A stretch of DNA of 64,000 nucleotides. Source: Enterococcus devriesei (GTDB taxonomy: Bacteria > Bacillota > Bacilli > Lactobacillales > Enterococcaceae). Both the position numbers and the translations under genes were made by a program. Below are positions 1 to 8,279 of the stretch, one piece after another; position 1 is the stretch's first letter; the number at the start of each line of letters is the position of its first letter. A model generated the notes under the pieces. The model saw only the letters and a list, made by a program, of their open reading frames with translations. It was not told the origin of the DNA and ran no database searches. The stretch covers positions 419,989 through 483,988 of the forward strand of contig NZ_JXKM01000001.1 of NCBI RefSeq assembly GCF_001885905.1, given 5' to 3'.

Positions 1-1982
1 GCGGAGCGCAGGTTGTTTCTTCTCCTGGAGGCCTTTGGTACGGAACTAACCAATATGTAACCATTACAAAAAATAATTGGACAATCTGGAGTGATTTCAA
101 TTTTAGTAAAGGAAGTTCAACTAAAAATTTATATCAACGTACCTATCGAGTAACGGGGTATTATCATCATTTCAATGGTTCGAAATATTTTTCTGTTTAT
201 GATAGTAAAGGTAAATGGCTGGGATACTTGAATAAGGATGGCACTCAGGTAGTAAATAATCAAGGTGGAAAATGGAACGGAACCAATCAATACATTACAG
301 TTACGAAGAACAATTGGACAATTTGGAAAGATTTCAATTTTAATAAAGGAAGTTCAACAAAGGGAATGTATCAACGCACCTATCGAGTAACCGGTTGGTA
401 TCGCCACTATAACGGATCAAAATATTTATCTGTTTATGACAATAAAGGTAAATGGCTGGGGTATTTGAATGAAGGCGCAGCTCAGATAGTAAATAATCAA
501 GGTGGAAAATGGAACGGAACCAATCAATACATTACAGTTACGAAGAACAATTGGACAATTTGGAAAGATTTCAATTTTAATAAAGGAAGTTCAACAAAGG
601 GAATGTATCAACGCACCTATCGAGTAACCGGTTGGTATCGCCACTATAACGGATCAAAATATTTATCTGTTTATGACAATAAAGGTAAATGGCTGGGGTA
701 TTTGAATGAAGGCGCAGCTCAGATAGTAAATAATCAAGGTGGAAAATGGAACGGAACCAATCAATACATTACAGTTACGAAGAACAATTGGACAATTTGG
801 AAAGATTTCAATTTTAATAAAGGAAGTTCAACAAAGGGAATGTATCAACGCACCTATCGAGTAACCGGTTGGTATCGCCACTATAACGGATCAAAATATT
901 TATCTGTTTATGACAATAAAGGTAAATGGCTGGGGTATTTGAATGAAGGCGCAGCTCAGATAGTAAATAATCAAGGTGGAAAATGGAACGGAACCAATCA
1001 ATACATTACAGTTACGAAGAACAATTGGACAATTTGGAAAGATTTCAATTTTAATAAAGGAAGTTCGACAAAGGGGATGTACCAGCGCACCTATCGAGTA
1101 ACCGGCTGGTATCGTCATTTTAATGGTGCTAAGTATTTGTCACTATATGATAATAATGGTAAATGGCAAGGATACTTGAACGAAGGAGGAGCTGCTAAAG
1201 CGAGTGGTGCACAAGGTACAGGCTTTTCAATGAATAAATCAGTACTTGTAATTAAAAATGGTTATTCGATTTGGAGTGGTTTCAATTGGAAAGAAAAAGC
1301 TCGTACAAATTCTTTGATTAATAAGACTTATCAAGTCAAATGGTATTACAAGCACATGAATGGTTCAACCTATTATTCACTCTATGAATCAAATGGCAAA
1401 TGGTTTGGTTATGTTAACAGCGGAGCAGTTAGAGAACGAAGAGGAGTTGCACATTACTTAGGAACTAGTCGCCAGCGTGTCTTGAACGAGCTAAATGCTC
1501 ATCAAAATGATCGTTTTTATTTGGGAACGCCATTCCGTTTAGCTGGCTTTAGTAATCCCGAAATGTTTTTAGTTCCTAACGGGGTATCGAGCCCTTATGG
1601 CCCAGGAATGAATTGTACAGGATTCGTAGCGACTGTGACACGACGTAGCGGTGGGAACTTAAATCGAATCTCGGGGATAACTAGTGGTGTTGGTGGATAT
1701 GTCAATGCATATAATTGGCGAGATGCTTTGATGCGTAACACAGAATATTATTCTTTCAGTTCAATTGATGCATTGTTAAAAAGCGGCAAAGCACAAAAGG
1801 GTGATCTTATTTACCTTGAGGCAATGTTTACAGATCCTTTTTATGATTGTCATATTGGAATTTTCTGGGGCAATCGTTCAAATGAAAATCGATTTTGGCA
1901 TCAAGTGATTGACGGAAATAAGATATCTCATATTTATTCAGGCACACGCTATTCGAAAGTTTATCTCTTCCCTCAGGATTAA
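1..1982 (+). CDS. Secreted GW/SH3-like repeat protein with C-terminal NlpC/P60-like hydrolase domain (5' end outside window)
   Basis: The reading frame is open from the first base of the window, so the start and signal peptide lie upstream. Six modules of about 79 residues are visible, each ending in a GKW-x-GY segment. They resemble SH3_8/GW wall-binding modules. The first is diverged, the next four are almost identical and the sixth is diverged again. The last ~180 residues contain MNCTGF and DCHIGIFWG, which fit the catalytic Cys and His of a papain-like NlpC/P60 amidase or endopeptidase. I infer a wall-bound peptidoglycan hydrolase, probably a surface autolysin. It is followed by a strong terminator and precedes the polysaccharide locus. 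The domain family is inferred by motif only; a CHAP-type amidase is the main alternative. Confidence 0.75.
   Translation, partial: GAQVVSSPGGLWYGTNQYVTITKNNWTIWSDFNFSKGSSTKNLYQRTYRVTGYYHHFNGSKYFSVYDSKGKWLGYLNKDGTQVVNNQGGKWNGTNQYITVTKNNWTIWKDFNFNKGSSTKGMYQRTYRVTGWYRHYNGSKYLSVYDNKGKWLGYLNEGAAQIVNNQGGKWNGTNQYITVTKNNWTIWKDFNFNKGSSTKGMYQRTYRVTGWYRHYNGSKYLSVYDNKGKWLGYLNEGAAQIVNNQGGKWNGTNQYITVTKNNWTIWKDFNFNKGSSTKGMYQRTYRVTGWYRHYNGSKYLSVYDNKGKWLGYLNEGAAQIVNNQGGKWNGTNQYITVTKNNWTIWKDFNFNKGSSTKGMYQRTYRVTGWYRHFNGAKYLSLYDNNGKWQGYLNEGGAAKASGAQGTGFSMNKSVLVIKNGYSIWSGFNWKEKARTNSLINKTYQVKWYYKHMNGSTYYSLYESNGKWFGYVNSGAVRERRGVAHYLGTSRQRVLNELNAHQNDRFYLGTPFRLAGFSNPEMFLVPNGVSSPYGPGMNCTGFVATVTRRSGGNLNRISGITSGVGGYVNAYNWRDALMRNTEYYSFSSIDALLKSGKAQKGDLIYLEAMFTDPFYDCHIGIFWGNRSNENRFWHQVIDGNKISHIYSGTRYSKVYLFPQD
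3..1187 (+). repeat. Five tandem 237-bp in-frame repeats
   Basis: Units begin at 3, 240, 477, 714 and 951, with exact 237-bp spacing (79 codons). The units at 240, 477 and 714 are identical or nearly so at the DNA level, including silent positions, apart from the first few codons of the 240 unit. The unit at 951 changes only in its second half and the unit at 3 is clearly diverged. A sixth, much diverged protein-level copy follows to about 1430. The pattern is that of recent unit duplication or gene conversion inside an older array. Confidence 0.95.
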
Positions 1983-2047
1983 AATAGCTGAGGATTTAAT
2001 GTTTAAATTTTAGTTTAGGATTAATAGCAATCTCATCTTTAACTTAG

Positions 2048-2095
2048 AACAAAAAAGTGAGCAAATGGTTGATTTGCCCGCTTTTTTGTTCTTTT
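2048..2095 (+). terminator. Rho-independent terminator after the repeat protein
   Basis: A 19-bp inverted repeat (2048-2066 with 2072-2090), with one mismatch and one wobble pair, encloses a 5-nt loop. The T-rich tail is followed by more T-rich sequence. It separates the surface hydrolase from the polysaccharide operon. Confidence 0.85.
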
Positions 2096-2142
2096 CTTTT
2101 TTATTACTTTTTTTACGAATGCTACTCTTTTTTAGGGCTGTA

Positions 2143-2151
2143 TGGTAAGAT
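2143..2151 (+). promoter_or_regulatory. Possible extended -10 promoter of the polysaccharide locus
   Basis: TGGTAAGAT fits an extended -10 (TG-n-TAAGAT) 37 bases before the first locus start codon. No convincing -35 is seen at 17 bp, so this is only a candidate. Confidence 0.35.
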
Positions 2152-2187
2152 GTGAAGTGGATTATTTTGTGGATTAGGAGTGTTTGT

Positions 2188-3579
2188 ATGAATAAAAGTA
2201 GCGAATGGAGTGCTGCCCGTCGAGTGTTTATCATTTTGATGGACGTGATTGTTTATAATTTCTCTATTTACTTTAGTTTTTGGCTGAAATTTGGGGGAAC
2301 CATTCCAGAAAGAAATTTTCAAACATTTGAAAGCTCAGCCTTACTTATTTCTATTTTCTTTGTACTATTGAACGTGCTTCTAGGAGTGTATGTTTTTTAT
2401 AATCGAATCACTAGTGATATTGTCTTTGTGACCGTTATTGGTCAATTTTTAATGTCGTTAGGAATTATGATTATTACCTTCGCGGGTCGCTGGTTCGCTT
2501 TCCCAAGAATGGTGATTTTGATTTCATTTTTACTGGGTACGTTTTTGCTGATCGTCTATCGAACGATCATCTATAGGCTTTATCTAAAATTGAGTGCGGA
2601 CAAGAAGGTAACAATCTTAGGCTATGAAAAAGATGTTGCCCCAGCAATTCAAAATTTTAGTTCACAAAAAAATAATAAGCATAAAGTCCAATCAATCATC
2701 TTAGATCATTTTCATGAGAACTTAGAAAAAATCATTGATGACGTGGATATTGTTTATCTAGCTTCAGAGATTGATGAAATGGAAAAAATCAGTATTTATC
2801 AATTAGTTACGAAGACAGAGAAAAAATTGTTTTTAAATACGACATTTGAAAATTTGGTAACCATCAATCCCAATATTATGAATTTTGAAGATGAAAGTAT
2901 CATTGAGTCTTCAGGCTTCAAGATTCCTTCTGAGGATGCGATGTTGAAACGATTGTTTGATATTGTCATTTCATTAATCTTATTGGTGATTGCTTCTCCA
3001 TTTATGTTGATCACGGCGATTTTAGTAAAAGTAACTTCTCCGGGACCAATTATTTATAAGCAAATTCGGATTACACAAGATCAAAAAGAATTTCCAATTT
3101 ATAAATTCCGTTCAATGAGTGCTACTGCAGAATCAAAATCTGGGCCTGTTCTGGCTACAAGTAACGATGCCCGTGTGACTCCTGTTGGGAAATTTATTCG
3201 AGCTGTGCGTTTTGATGAGCTGCCTCAGTTGATCAATGTGTTGAAAGGTGATATGTCGATTATTGGCCCCCGACCAGAGCGCCCCTTCTTTGTTGAGCAG
3301 TTCAATGCAGAGAATCCTTATTATTATTTGCGACACAATGTTCGGGCTGGGATCACTGGCTACGCTCAGGTTTACGGCAAGTACGCGTCAGATTATAATA
3401 GTAAGCTAAAATTTGATTTGCTTTATATTAAAAAATATTCGTTTATGTTAGATATGAAAATTTTGCTCCAGACAATTAAAATTCTGTTTGATAAGGTTTC
3501 ATCGCAAGGATTAGAAGAAGAGGAAGTTTCTACATCATTAGAAAAAATGGATTTTCCGAAAGAGAAGATTTATCAGTAA
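2188..3579 (+). CDS. Polyprenyl-phosphate sugar-1-phosphate transferase (priming transferase, EpaR/CpsE-like)
   Basis: Transfers a sugar-1-phosphate to undecaprenyl phosphate to start a polysaccharide repeat unit at the membrane. The start is the ATG 7 bases after GGAG at 2177-2180; an upstream in-frame start lacks a ribosome site. Several N-terminal membrane segments (about residues 10-140) are followed by a CoA-binding-like middle region. The C-terminal bacterial sugar transferase domain starts with a membrane anchor near residue 255, then TSPGPIIYKQ, YKFRSM and the signature DELPQLINVLKGDMS-IGPRPE. About 463 residues is normal for this family. It heads a long co-directional gene set. EpaR at the junction of conserved and variable epa genes in E. 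faecalis is the nearest functional parallel, but that assignment is inference. Confidence 0.88.
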   Translation: MNKSSEWSAARRVFIILMDVIVYNFSIYFSFWLKFGGTIPERNFQTFESSALLISIFFVLLNVLLGVYVFYNRITSDIVFVTVIGQFLMSLGIMIITFAGRWFAFPRMVILISFLLGTFLLIVYRTIIYRLYLKLSADKKVTILGYEKDVAPAIQNFSSQKNNKHKVQSIILDHFHENLEKIIDDVDIVYLASEIDEMEKISIYQLVTKTEKKLFLNTTFENLVTINPNIMNFEDESIIESSGFKIPSEDAMLKRLFDIVISLILLVIASPFMLITAILVKVTSPGPIIYKQIRITQDQKEFPIYKFRSMSATAESKSGPVLATSNDARVTPVGKFIRAVRFDELPQLINVLKGDMSIIGPRPERPFFVEQFNAENPYYYLRHNVRAGITGYAQVYGKYASDYNSKLKFDLLYIKKYSFMLDMKILLQTIKILFDKVSSQGLEEEEVSTSLEKMDFPKEKIYQ

Positions 3580-3593
3580 TTTGAGGTGAAAAT

Positions 3594-4634
3594 ATGTCTA
3601 CACCAAAGTTCAGTATTATTATTCCGATATACAACGCTGAAATGACCATAGCTAGGACAATCAGTGTTTTAAAAAAAATAGGAAATGAAAATTTTGAAGT
3701 CCTATTAGTTAATGATGGCTCTACTGATAGTACTGAAAAAGTTGTGAAGGACACTGTCGGAAGCGATTCTAGGTTTCAATTGTTGAGTAAAAAAAATGAG
3801 GGGCCTGGATTAGCAAGAAATTTTGGGATTGAACAAGCCCAAGGAGATTATCTACTTTTTTTTGATGCAGATGATTTCCCCCAAAAGACAATTTTGGATG
3901 ATTATACAGCAATTATTACTGCAAATCCTCAGCTCGATTTGATTGTCAGCTCATTTACTTTTAAAACGCTTGACCAAGGGAAGCTTGCAGATGAGAAAAA
4001 CTTTTTGGTTGATGAATATACATATGAGGAGAATGAAGAATTCTTATCGGATATATATGAATTAATGAATAAGCAGCTTATGTATGTAGTCTGGAACAAA
4101 TGTTATCGCCGCGATATTATTCTCGATAACGTGATCCGTTTTAAAAATTATCGCAGTTGTGAAGATCGGCTATTTAACTTGGATTATTATAAACATTGTT
4201 CTAAAGTTGTAATGAATCCTAAAATAGAGTATGTCTATGAATTTGAAGGTGGTCAAGGAATCACCAATCAATATAACAAAGATAAATTCGCGACCTTCAA
4301 GGAGTTTTATTTACGGAGTAACATGATTACTAATCATGAGAATAAAGAAGGCATGGCTGCACTTCTGCTCAAGGGAACCACCTCAGTCATTTTCTCTATT
4401 TTAGAAACTAAGAAAATCAGTAAAAAGCAGAAAAAAAATGAAATTGCGACTATCCTAAGTGATGCCTCTATTGTTGAGGCTCGAAAGATTGCAACAAATG
4501 ATACACCTGTAAAAAAGATTACTAAATTACTTTTCAACATGCCTAGACCTATGTTTATGTTAGTCTTAAATTCAGGAGCATTCGTCGAGACGAGAATGCC
4601 AGGATTAATGGCACTTTTGAAGAGAAAATATTAA
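3594..4634 (+). CDS. GT2-family glycosyltransferase
   Basis: A GT-A fold transferase of 346 residues. The N-terminus carries SIIIPIYNAE and NDGSTDST, followed by the metal-binding DADD at residues 91-94. The C-terminal half, after about residue 220, is less conserved and ends in a hydrophobic, basic stretch that may touch the membrane. It starts at ATG after GAGGTG, 14 bases downstream of the priming transferase. It probably adds the second or a later sugar of the repeat unit. Donor and acceptor cannot be told from sequence. Confidence 0.85.
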   Translation: MSTPKFSIIIPIYNAEMTIARTISVLKKIGNENFEVLLVNDGSTDSTEKVVKDTVGSDSRFQLLSKKNEGPGLARNFGIEQAQGDYLLFFDADDFPQKTILDDYTAIITANPQLDLIVSSFTFKTLDQGKLADEKNFLVDEYTYEENEEFLSDIYELMNKQLMYVVWNKCYRRDIILDNVIRFKNYRSCEDRLFNLDYYKHCSKVVMNPKIEYVYEFEGGQGITNQYNKDKFATFKEFYLRSNMITNHENKEGMAALLLKGTTSVIFSILETKKISKKQKKNEIATILSDASIVEARKIATNDTPVKKITKLLFNMPRPMFMLVLNSGAFVETRMPGLMALLKRKY

Positions 4635-4649
4635 CGATTGAGGGATTTT

Positions 4650-5522
4650 ATGTATAGTAAGGATACGCAACTACGTCAAGTACAGGAAACTAGCTTAGGA
4701 CTGGCAAAGTATTTTTCTGATTTTTGTGATAAAAATGGCTTATTATGCTATTTATGTGGCGGTGGAGCCATTGGATCTATTCGTCATAAAGGCTTTGTTC
4801 CCTGGGATGACGATTTAGACTTTTTTATGCCTAGAAACGATTATGAAAAATTAATGGTGCTTTGGAAAACACAAGAGGATGAGGGTAAATATATCTTATT
4901 ACGTGCTGACAAAGAGTATAATGATCGTAATTCATTCACTACCTTGAGGGATAAAAATACTACTTTTATTAAGACGTATCAGAAAGATTTGGATATTAGC
5001 CATGGTATTCAGATTGATATCTTTCCGTTAGATGTTGCACCAACAAAGAATTACCAAAGAAAAATCCAAAAATTTTGGGCATTAGTTTATGCAATATATT
5101 GCAGTCAACAGATTCCGCAAAATCACGGTCGTTTTTTTACTGAGTTAGGTAAAGCGTTATTAAATTTAGCTCCCACTAAACGAAATAAATATCATGTTTG
5201 GAAATTCGCTGAAAAACACATGATGAAATATAATTCCCAAAACACTGGCTTTGTTACTGAATTATGCGTCGGTCCACGCTATATGGGAAATGTTTATCCC
5301 CAAGAGGATTTCCTAGCTGCAGAAAAAGTACCTTTTGAAGATACTATGTTACCAATACCAATTGGTTACGATGATTATCTATCAAATGTTTTCGGTGATT
5401 ATATGCAGTTGCCGCCAAAGGATCAGCAAGTAGCACATCATGATTCAGTATATATAGATCCAGATAATTCGTATAAAAAGTACAAAGGTATTTATTATTT
5501 GACTAACAAGGAGGATAAATAA
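4650..5522 (+). CDS. LicD-family phosphotransferase (first copy)
   Basis: LicD proteins transfer a phospho-alcohol (phosphocholine, or ribitol/glycerol phosphate) from a CDP donor to a glycan. The hallmark RHKGFVPWDDDLDF lies at residues 45-58 of this 290-residue protein, with further conserved aspartates (IDIFPLD). The ATG at 4650 is chosen because GAGGG lies 5 bases upstream; the slightly earlier in-frame TTG has no site. Its stop abuts the GTG of the cytidylyltransferase gene and its last codons contain that gene's AAGGAGG, so the two are translationally linked. This suggests it uses the CDP-alditol made by the next gene. Confidence 0.85.
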   Translation: MYSKDTQLRQVQETSLGLAKYFSDFCDKNGLLCYLCGGGAIGSIRHKGFVPWDDDLDFFMPRNDYEKLMVLWKTQEDEGKYILLRADKEYNDRNSFTTLRDKNTTFIKTYQKDLDISHGIQIDIFPLDVAPTKNYQRKIQKFWALVYAIYCSQQIPQNHGRFFTELGKALLNLAPTKRNKYHVWKFAEKHMMKYNSQNTGFVTELCVGPRYMGNVYPQEDFLAAEKVPFEDTMLPIPIGYDDYLSNVFGDYMQLPPKDQQVAHHDSVYIDPDNSYKKYKGIYYLTNKEDK

Positions 5523-6224
5523 GTGATTACAGCATTGATTATTGCCGGCGGTGTCGGAAAAAGAATGGGTCAGGATATTCCTAAGCAATTTATTACGATT
5601 GAGGGAAAGCCTATTATCATTTATACCTTGGAATCATTTGAGCATCATCCTTTAGTAGATCGAGTCTTAGTAGTTTGTAAATCTGGCTGGGAGGAAACTT
5701 TATGGGGTTATATTAGAGAATATGGATTAAAAAAAGTTCAATGGATTATACCTGGTGGATCAAAAGGCCAAGAATCAATCAACAATGGGGTTCAATTCTT
5801 AAAAGAATTCTCTGAAGATAGTGATACAATTATTATTCATGATGGCATCCGGCCTTTAGTAGATGAGATAGTTCTCTCCGATGTAATTGTTAAATGTCAA
5901 GAACATGGAAATGGTGTAACCTCACTTCCTTATAATGAACAGATTTTTTTGAAAGATACTGAAGAAACAACAAAACAATACATTGATCGCAATACCTTGC
6001 GTCGAGTATCCACTCCACAAGCTTATCAATTTGGAAAATTAATTTGGGCATATGATAAGGCAATTAAAGAGGATGTTGGTATGACGGATTCATCTTACAC
6101 GAATACTATGATGGTAGAATTGGGTGAAACACTGTATTTCGCTGCTGGATCTGATAAAAATATCAAATTAACAACACAAGATGATTTAGAACTCTTCAAA
6201 GCATATTTGAAAATGAAGGACTAG
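5523..6224 (+). CDS. IspD/TarI-like CDP-alditol (ribitol-5-phosphate-type) cytidylyltransferase
   Basis: A 233-residue nucleotidyltransferase with the CTP-binding loop AGGVGKRMG at residues 8-16, PKQF at 20-23 and HDGIRP at 106-111, as in IspD and TarI. The GTG start directly follows the LicD stop and has a perfect AAGGAGG at 5509-5515. Location between LicD and an SDR gene in a wall-glycan locus argues for CDP-ribitol or another CDP-alditol rather than isoprenoid synthesis. In pneumococcal capsule loci similar pairs (Abp1/Abp2, Mnp1/Mnp2) make NDP-arabinitol or NDP-mannitol, so the alditol is open. Confidence 0.8.
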   Translation: MITALIIAGGVGKRMGQDIPKQFITIEGKPIIIYTLESFEHHPLVDRVLVVCKSGWEETLWGYIREYGLKKVQWIIPGGSKGQESINNGVQFLKEFSEDSDTIIIHDGIRPLVDEIVLSDVIVKCQEHGNGVTSLPYNEQIFLKDTEETTKQYIDRNTLRRVSTPQAYQFGKLIWAYDKAIKEDVGMTDSSYTNTMMVELGETLYFAAGSDKNIKLTTQDDLELFKAYLKMKD

Positions 6225-6234
6225 GGGTGAAAGT

Positions 6235-7290
6235 GTGTTACTAGACAATGAAATATATCGGACTGAGTTAGAGAAAATTAATCGTGCAAAAAATGATTGG
6301 GGAAAAATTGATAACCATTCATTTTTGATCATTGGAGCGACAGGGATGATTGGTTCTTATATGATTGATTTGTTGATGAAAAGAAATAAGGATCATAATG
6401 CTAATATCCATATTTATGCAATGGGTCGTAGCATAGAACGTCTGACTAAAAGATTCCGAATGTATCTATCCGCTGATTTCTTTCATACGGTTGAAGCAGA
6501 TGTTACTCAACCCATTGTACTTGATGAAGATATTGATTATATTTTTCATGGAGCTAGTAACACTCATCCAAGGGCCTACGCGACTGACCCAATAGGAACT
6601 ATTATGACTAATTTAATGGGTACTCAACAAGTCTTAGATTTTGCAACGAATAAAAAAGTTAAACGTATTGCTTTTTTATCAACCGTTGAAATATATGGAG
6701 AAAACCGTGGAGACGTTGACAAATTCGAAGAAAATTATTGCGGCTATATTGACTGTAATACATTGAGAGCAGGCTATCCTGAAGGAAAACGTGCGAGCGA
6801 GAGCCTTTGCCAAGCTTATATTGCTAAACATGATTTAGATATTGTCATTCCTAGAATTTGTCGAACTTTTGGTCCGACAATGCTACTGAATGATACAAAA
6901 GCCTCTTCACAATTTATTTTAAATGCAGTAAACAATGACGATATTGTTCTGAAAAGTGAAGGGAATCAGTACTTCTCATATGCATATGTCGGTGATGTGG
7001 TCTATGCTTTATTGTATCTCTTAGTTAATGGTAAAAATGGGGAAGCATATAATATTGCCGTACCAGAATTTGACTTACATTTGAAAGATTTAGCGCAAGG
7101 TTTAGCAGCCGTAAATCAAAAAGAAGTCATTTTTGAGTTGCCTGATGAAGAAGAAAAAAAAGGTTTCTCAACAGCGAGCCAAGCAATCTTAGCCCCAGAA
7201 AAAATGGAGACGCTCGGTTGGCAATCACTGTTTGGATTAGAAGAAGCATTGCAAAATACAGTAAAGTTAATCAGAAATGAGCGAATTTAA
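6235..7290 (+). CDS. Extended SDR / NAD-dependent epimerase-dehydratase family protein
   Basis: A 351-residue Rossmann protein with GATGMIG at residues 34-40 and the catalytic YPEGK (Y181, K185). It has a longer N-terminus than usual, about 25 residues before the fold. The GTG start has AGGGGTGA just upstream. It follows the cytidylyltransferase by 10 bases and overlaps the next GT2 gene by one base (TAATG). The partner position suggests it reduces or otherwise makes the alditol part of the CDP-linked precursor, in place of a zinc alcohol dehydrogenase of the TarJ type. That role is inference; a sugar-nucleotide epimerase is equally compatible with the fold. Confidence 0.75.
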   Translation: MLLDNEIYRTELEKINRAKNDWGKIDNHSFLIIGATGMIGSYMIDLLMKRNKDHNANIHIYAMGRSIERLTKRFRMYLSADFFHTVEADVTQPIVLDEDIDYIFHGASNTHPRAYATDPIGTIMTNLMGTQQVLDFATNKKVKRIAFLSTVEIYGENRGDVDKFEENYCGYIDCNTLRAGYPEGKRASESLCQAYIAKHDLDIVIPRICRTFGPTMLLNDTKASSQFILNAVNNDDIVLKSEGNQYFSYAYVGDVVYALLYLLVNGKNGEAYNIAVPEFDLHLKDLAQGLAAVNQKEVIFELPDEEEKKGFSTASQAILAPEKMETLGWQSLFGLEEALQNTVKLIRNERI

Positions 7291-8267
7291 TGTGTGAGAT
7301 AAGTATTATAGTGCCAGTATATAATGTAGAGAAATATTTAAATAAATGTGTGGACTCTATTTTGAATCAAACCTTTAAAGACTTTGAAGTGATTTTAGTT
7401 GACGATGGTTCACCAGATAATTCTGGAGCTATTTGTGATCAATACGCCCAAAAGGATTCGCGCGTGAAAGTCATTCATAAAAAAAACGGCGGTTTAAGTG
7501 ACGCGAGAAATGCCGGAATTGAGGCGGCTCAAGGGAAGTATTTGGGTTTTATCGATAGCGATGATTATATTGCTGATGATATGTATGAACTTCTGTATAA
7601 CAATATTGTTCACGAAGACGCAGACATGTCGATTTGTGGGATATATCATGTTTATGAGGGAAAAGAGCCCGAGGAAAAGCCGGGAAAATATATGGTTCTC
7701 AATCGTAACGAAGCCACAGTCTTGATTTTTCATGGGAATCAGATCTCAGATCATGCAGTTAATAAATTGTACAAAAAGCAAATTTTTAGTGAATTACGCT
7801 ACCCTATCGGGAAGTATCATGAAGATTCTTTTACAATTGTTGGTATATTAGACCAATGCAATATAGTTGTTATCGATACAAAACAGAAATATTATTATTA
7901 TCATCGGGATGATAGTATAACTAGCCAGACTTTTTCTAAAAAACACCTTGAATACATTACGGCCTGGGAACAAAATGAGAAAAAAGTATCTGGTAGAACC
8001 AAAGAAATTGATGAAGCGGCACATCAACGAGTTTGCTTTGCTAATTTTTTAGTATTAGACAAAATTGTTAATGCTAATATGGAGAGATTAGTTCCTGAAA
8101 CTAAATCTATAGTTCACTATTTGAAAAATAATTATTCTTTTATTATGAAAAATTCTATTTTTACAAGAAATAGAAAAATTTCAATGACGTTATTAATGAT
8201 TAGTTTGAATCTTTATAAGATTCCTTCTATAATTCAAAATAGGTTAATTAATAAGAAAAACGGGTAG
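7290..8267 (+). CDS. GT2-family glycosyltransferase
   Basis: A 325-residue GT-A enzyme of the WcaA/EpsJ type. The N-terminus reads SIIVPVYNVEKYL, followed by VDDGSPDNS and the metal site DSDD at residues 89-92. The segment KYHEDSFT near residue 180 fits the acceptor-side acidic motif of these enzymes. It is translationally coupled to the SDR gene by TAATG. It likely adds one sugar of the repeat unit on the cytoplasmic face. Sugar specificity is not visible. Confidence 0.85.
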   Translation: MCEISIIVPVYNVEKYLNKCVDSILNQTFKDFEVILVDDGSPDNSGAICDQYAQKDSRVKVIHKKNGGLSDARNAGIEAAQGKYLGFIDSDDYIADDMYELLYNNIVHEDADMSICGIYHVYEGKEPEEKPGKYMVLNRNEATVLIFHGNQISDHAVNKLYKKQIFSELRYPIGKYHEDSFTIVGILDQCNIVVIDTKQKYYYYHRDDSITSQTFSKKHLEYITAWEQNEKKVSGRTKEIDEAAHQRVCFANFLVLDKIVNANMERLVPETKSIVHYLKNNYSFIMKNSIFTRNRKISMTLLMISLNLYKIPSIIQNRLINKKNG

Positions 8268-8279
8268 ATAGAGGTTTCT

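Noticed and set aside
900-1118. Minus-strand open frame inside the repeats
   Set aside because: Antisense shadow of the repeat-coding frame, no ribosome site, made by base composition.
240-1187. Regular tandem repeats that could suggest a CRISPR array
   Set aside because: Units are 237 bp, in frame, with no spacers, and encode protein modules.
5523-6224. Annotation as isoprenoid IspD
   Set aside because: Motifs fit IspD too, but coupling to LicD and an SDR in a glycan locus makes a CDP-alditol role more likely.
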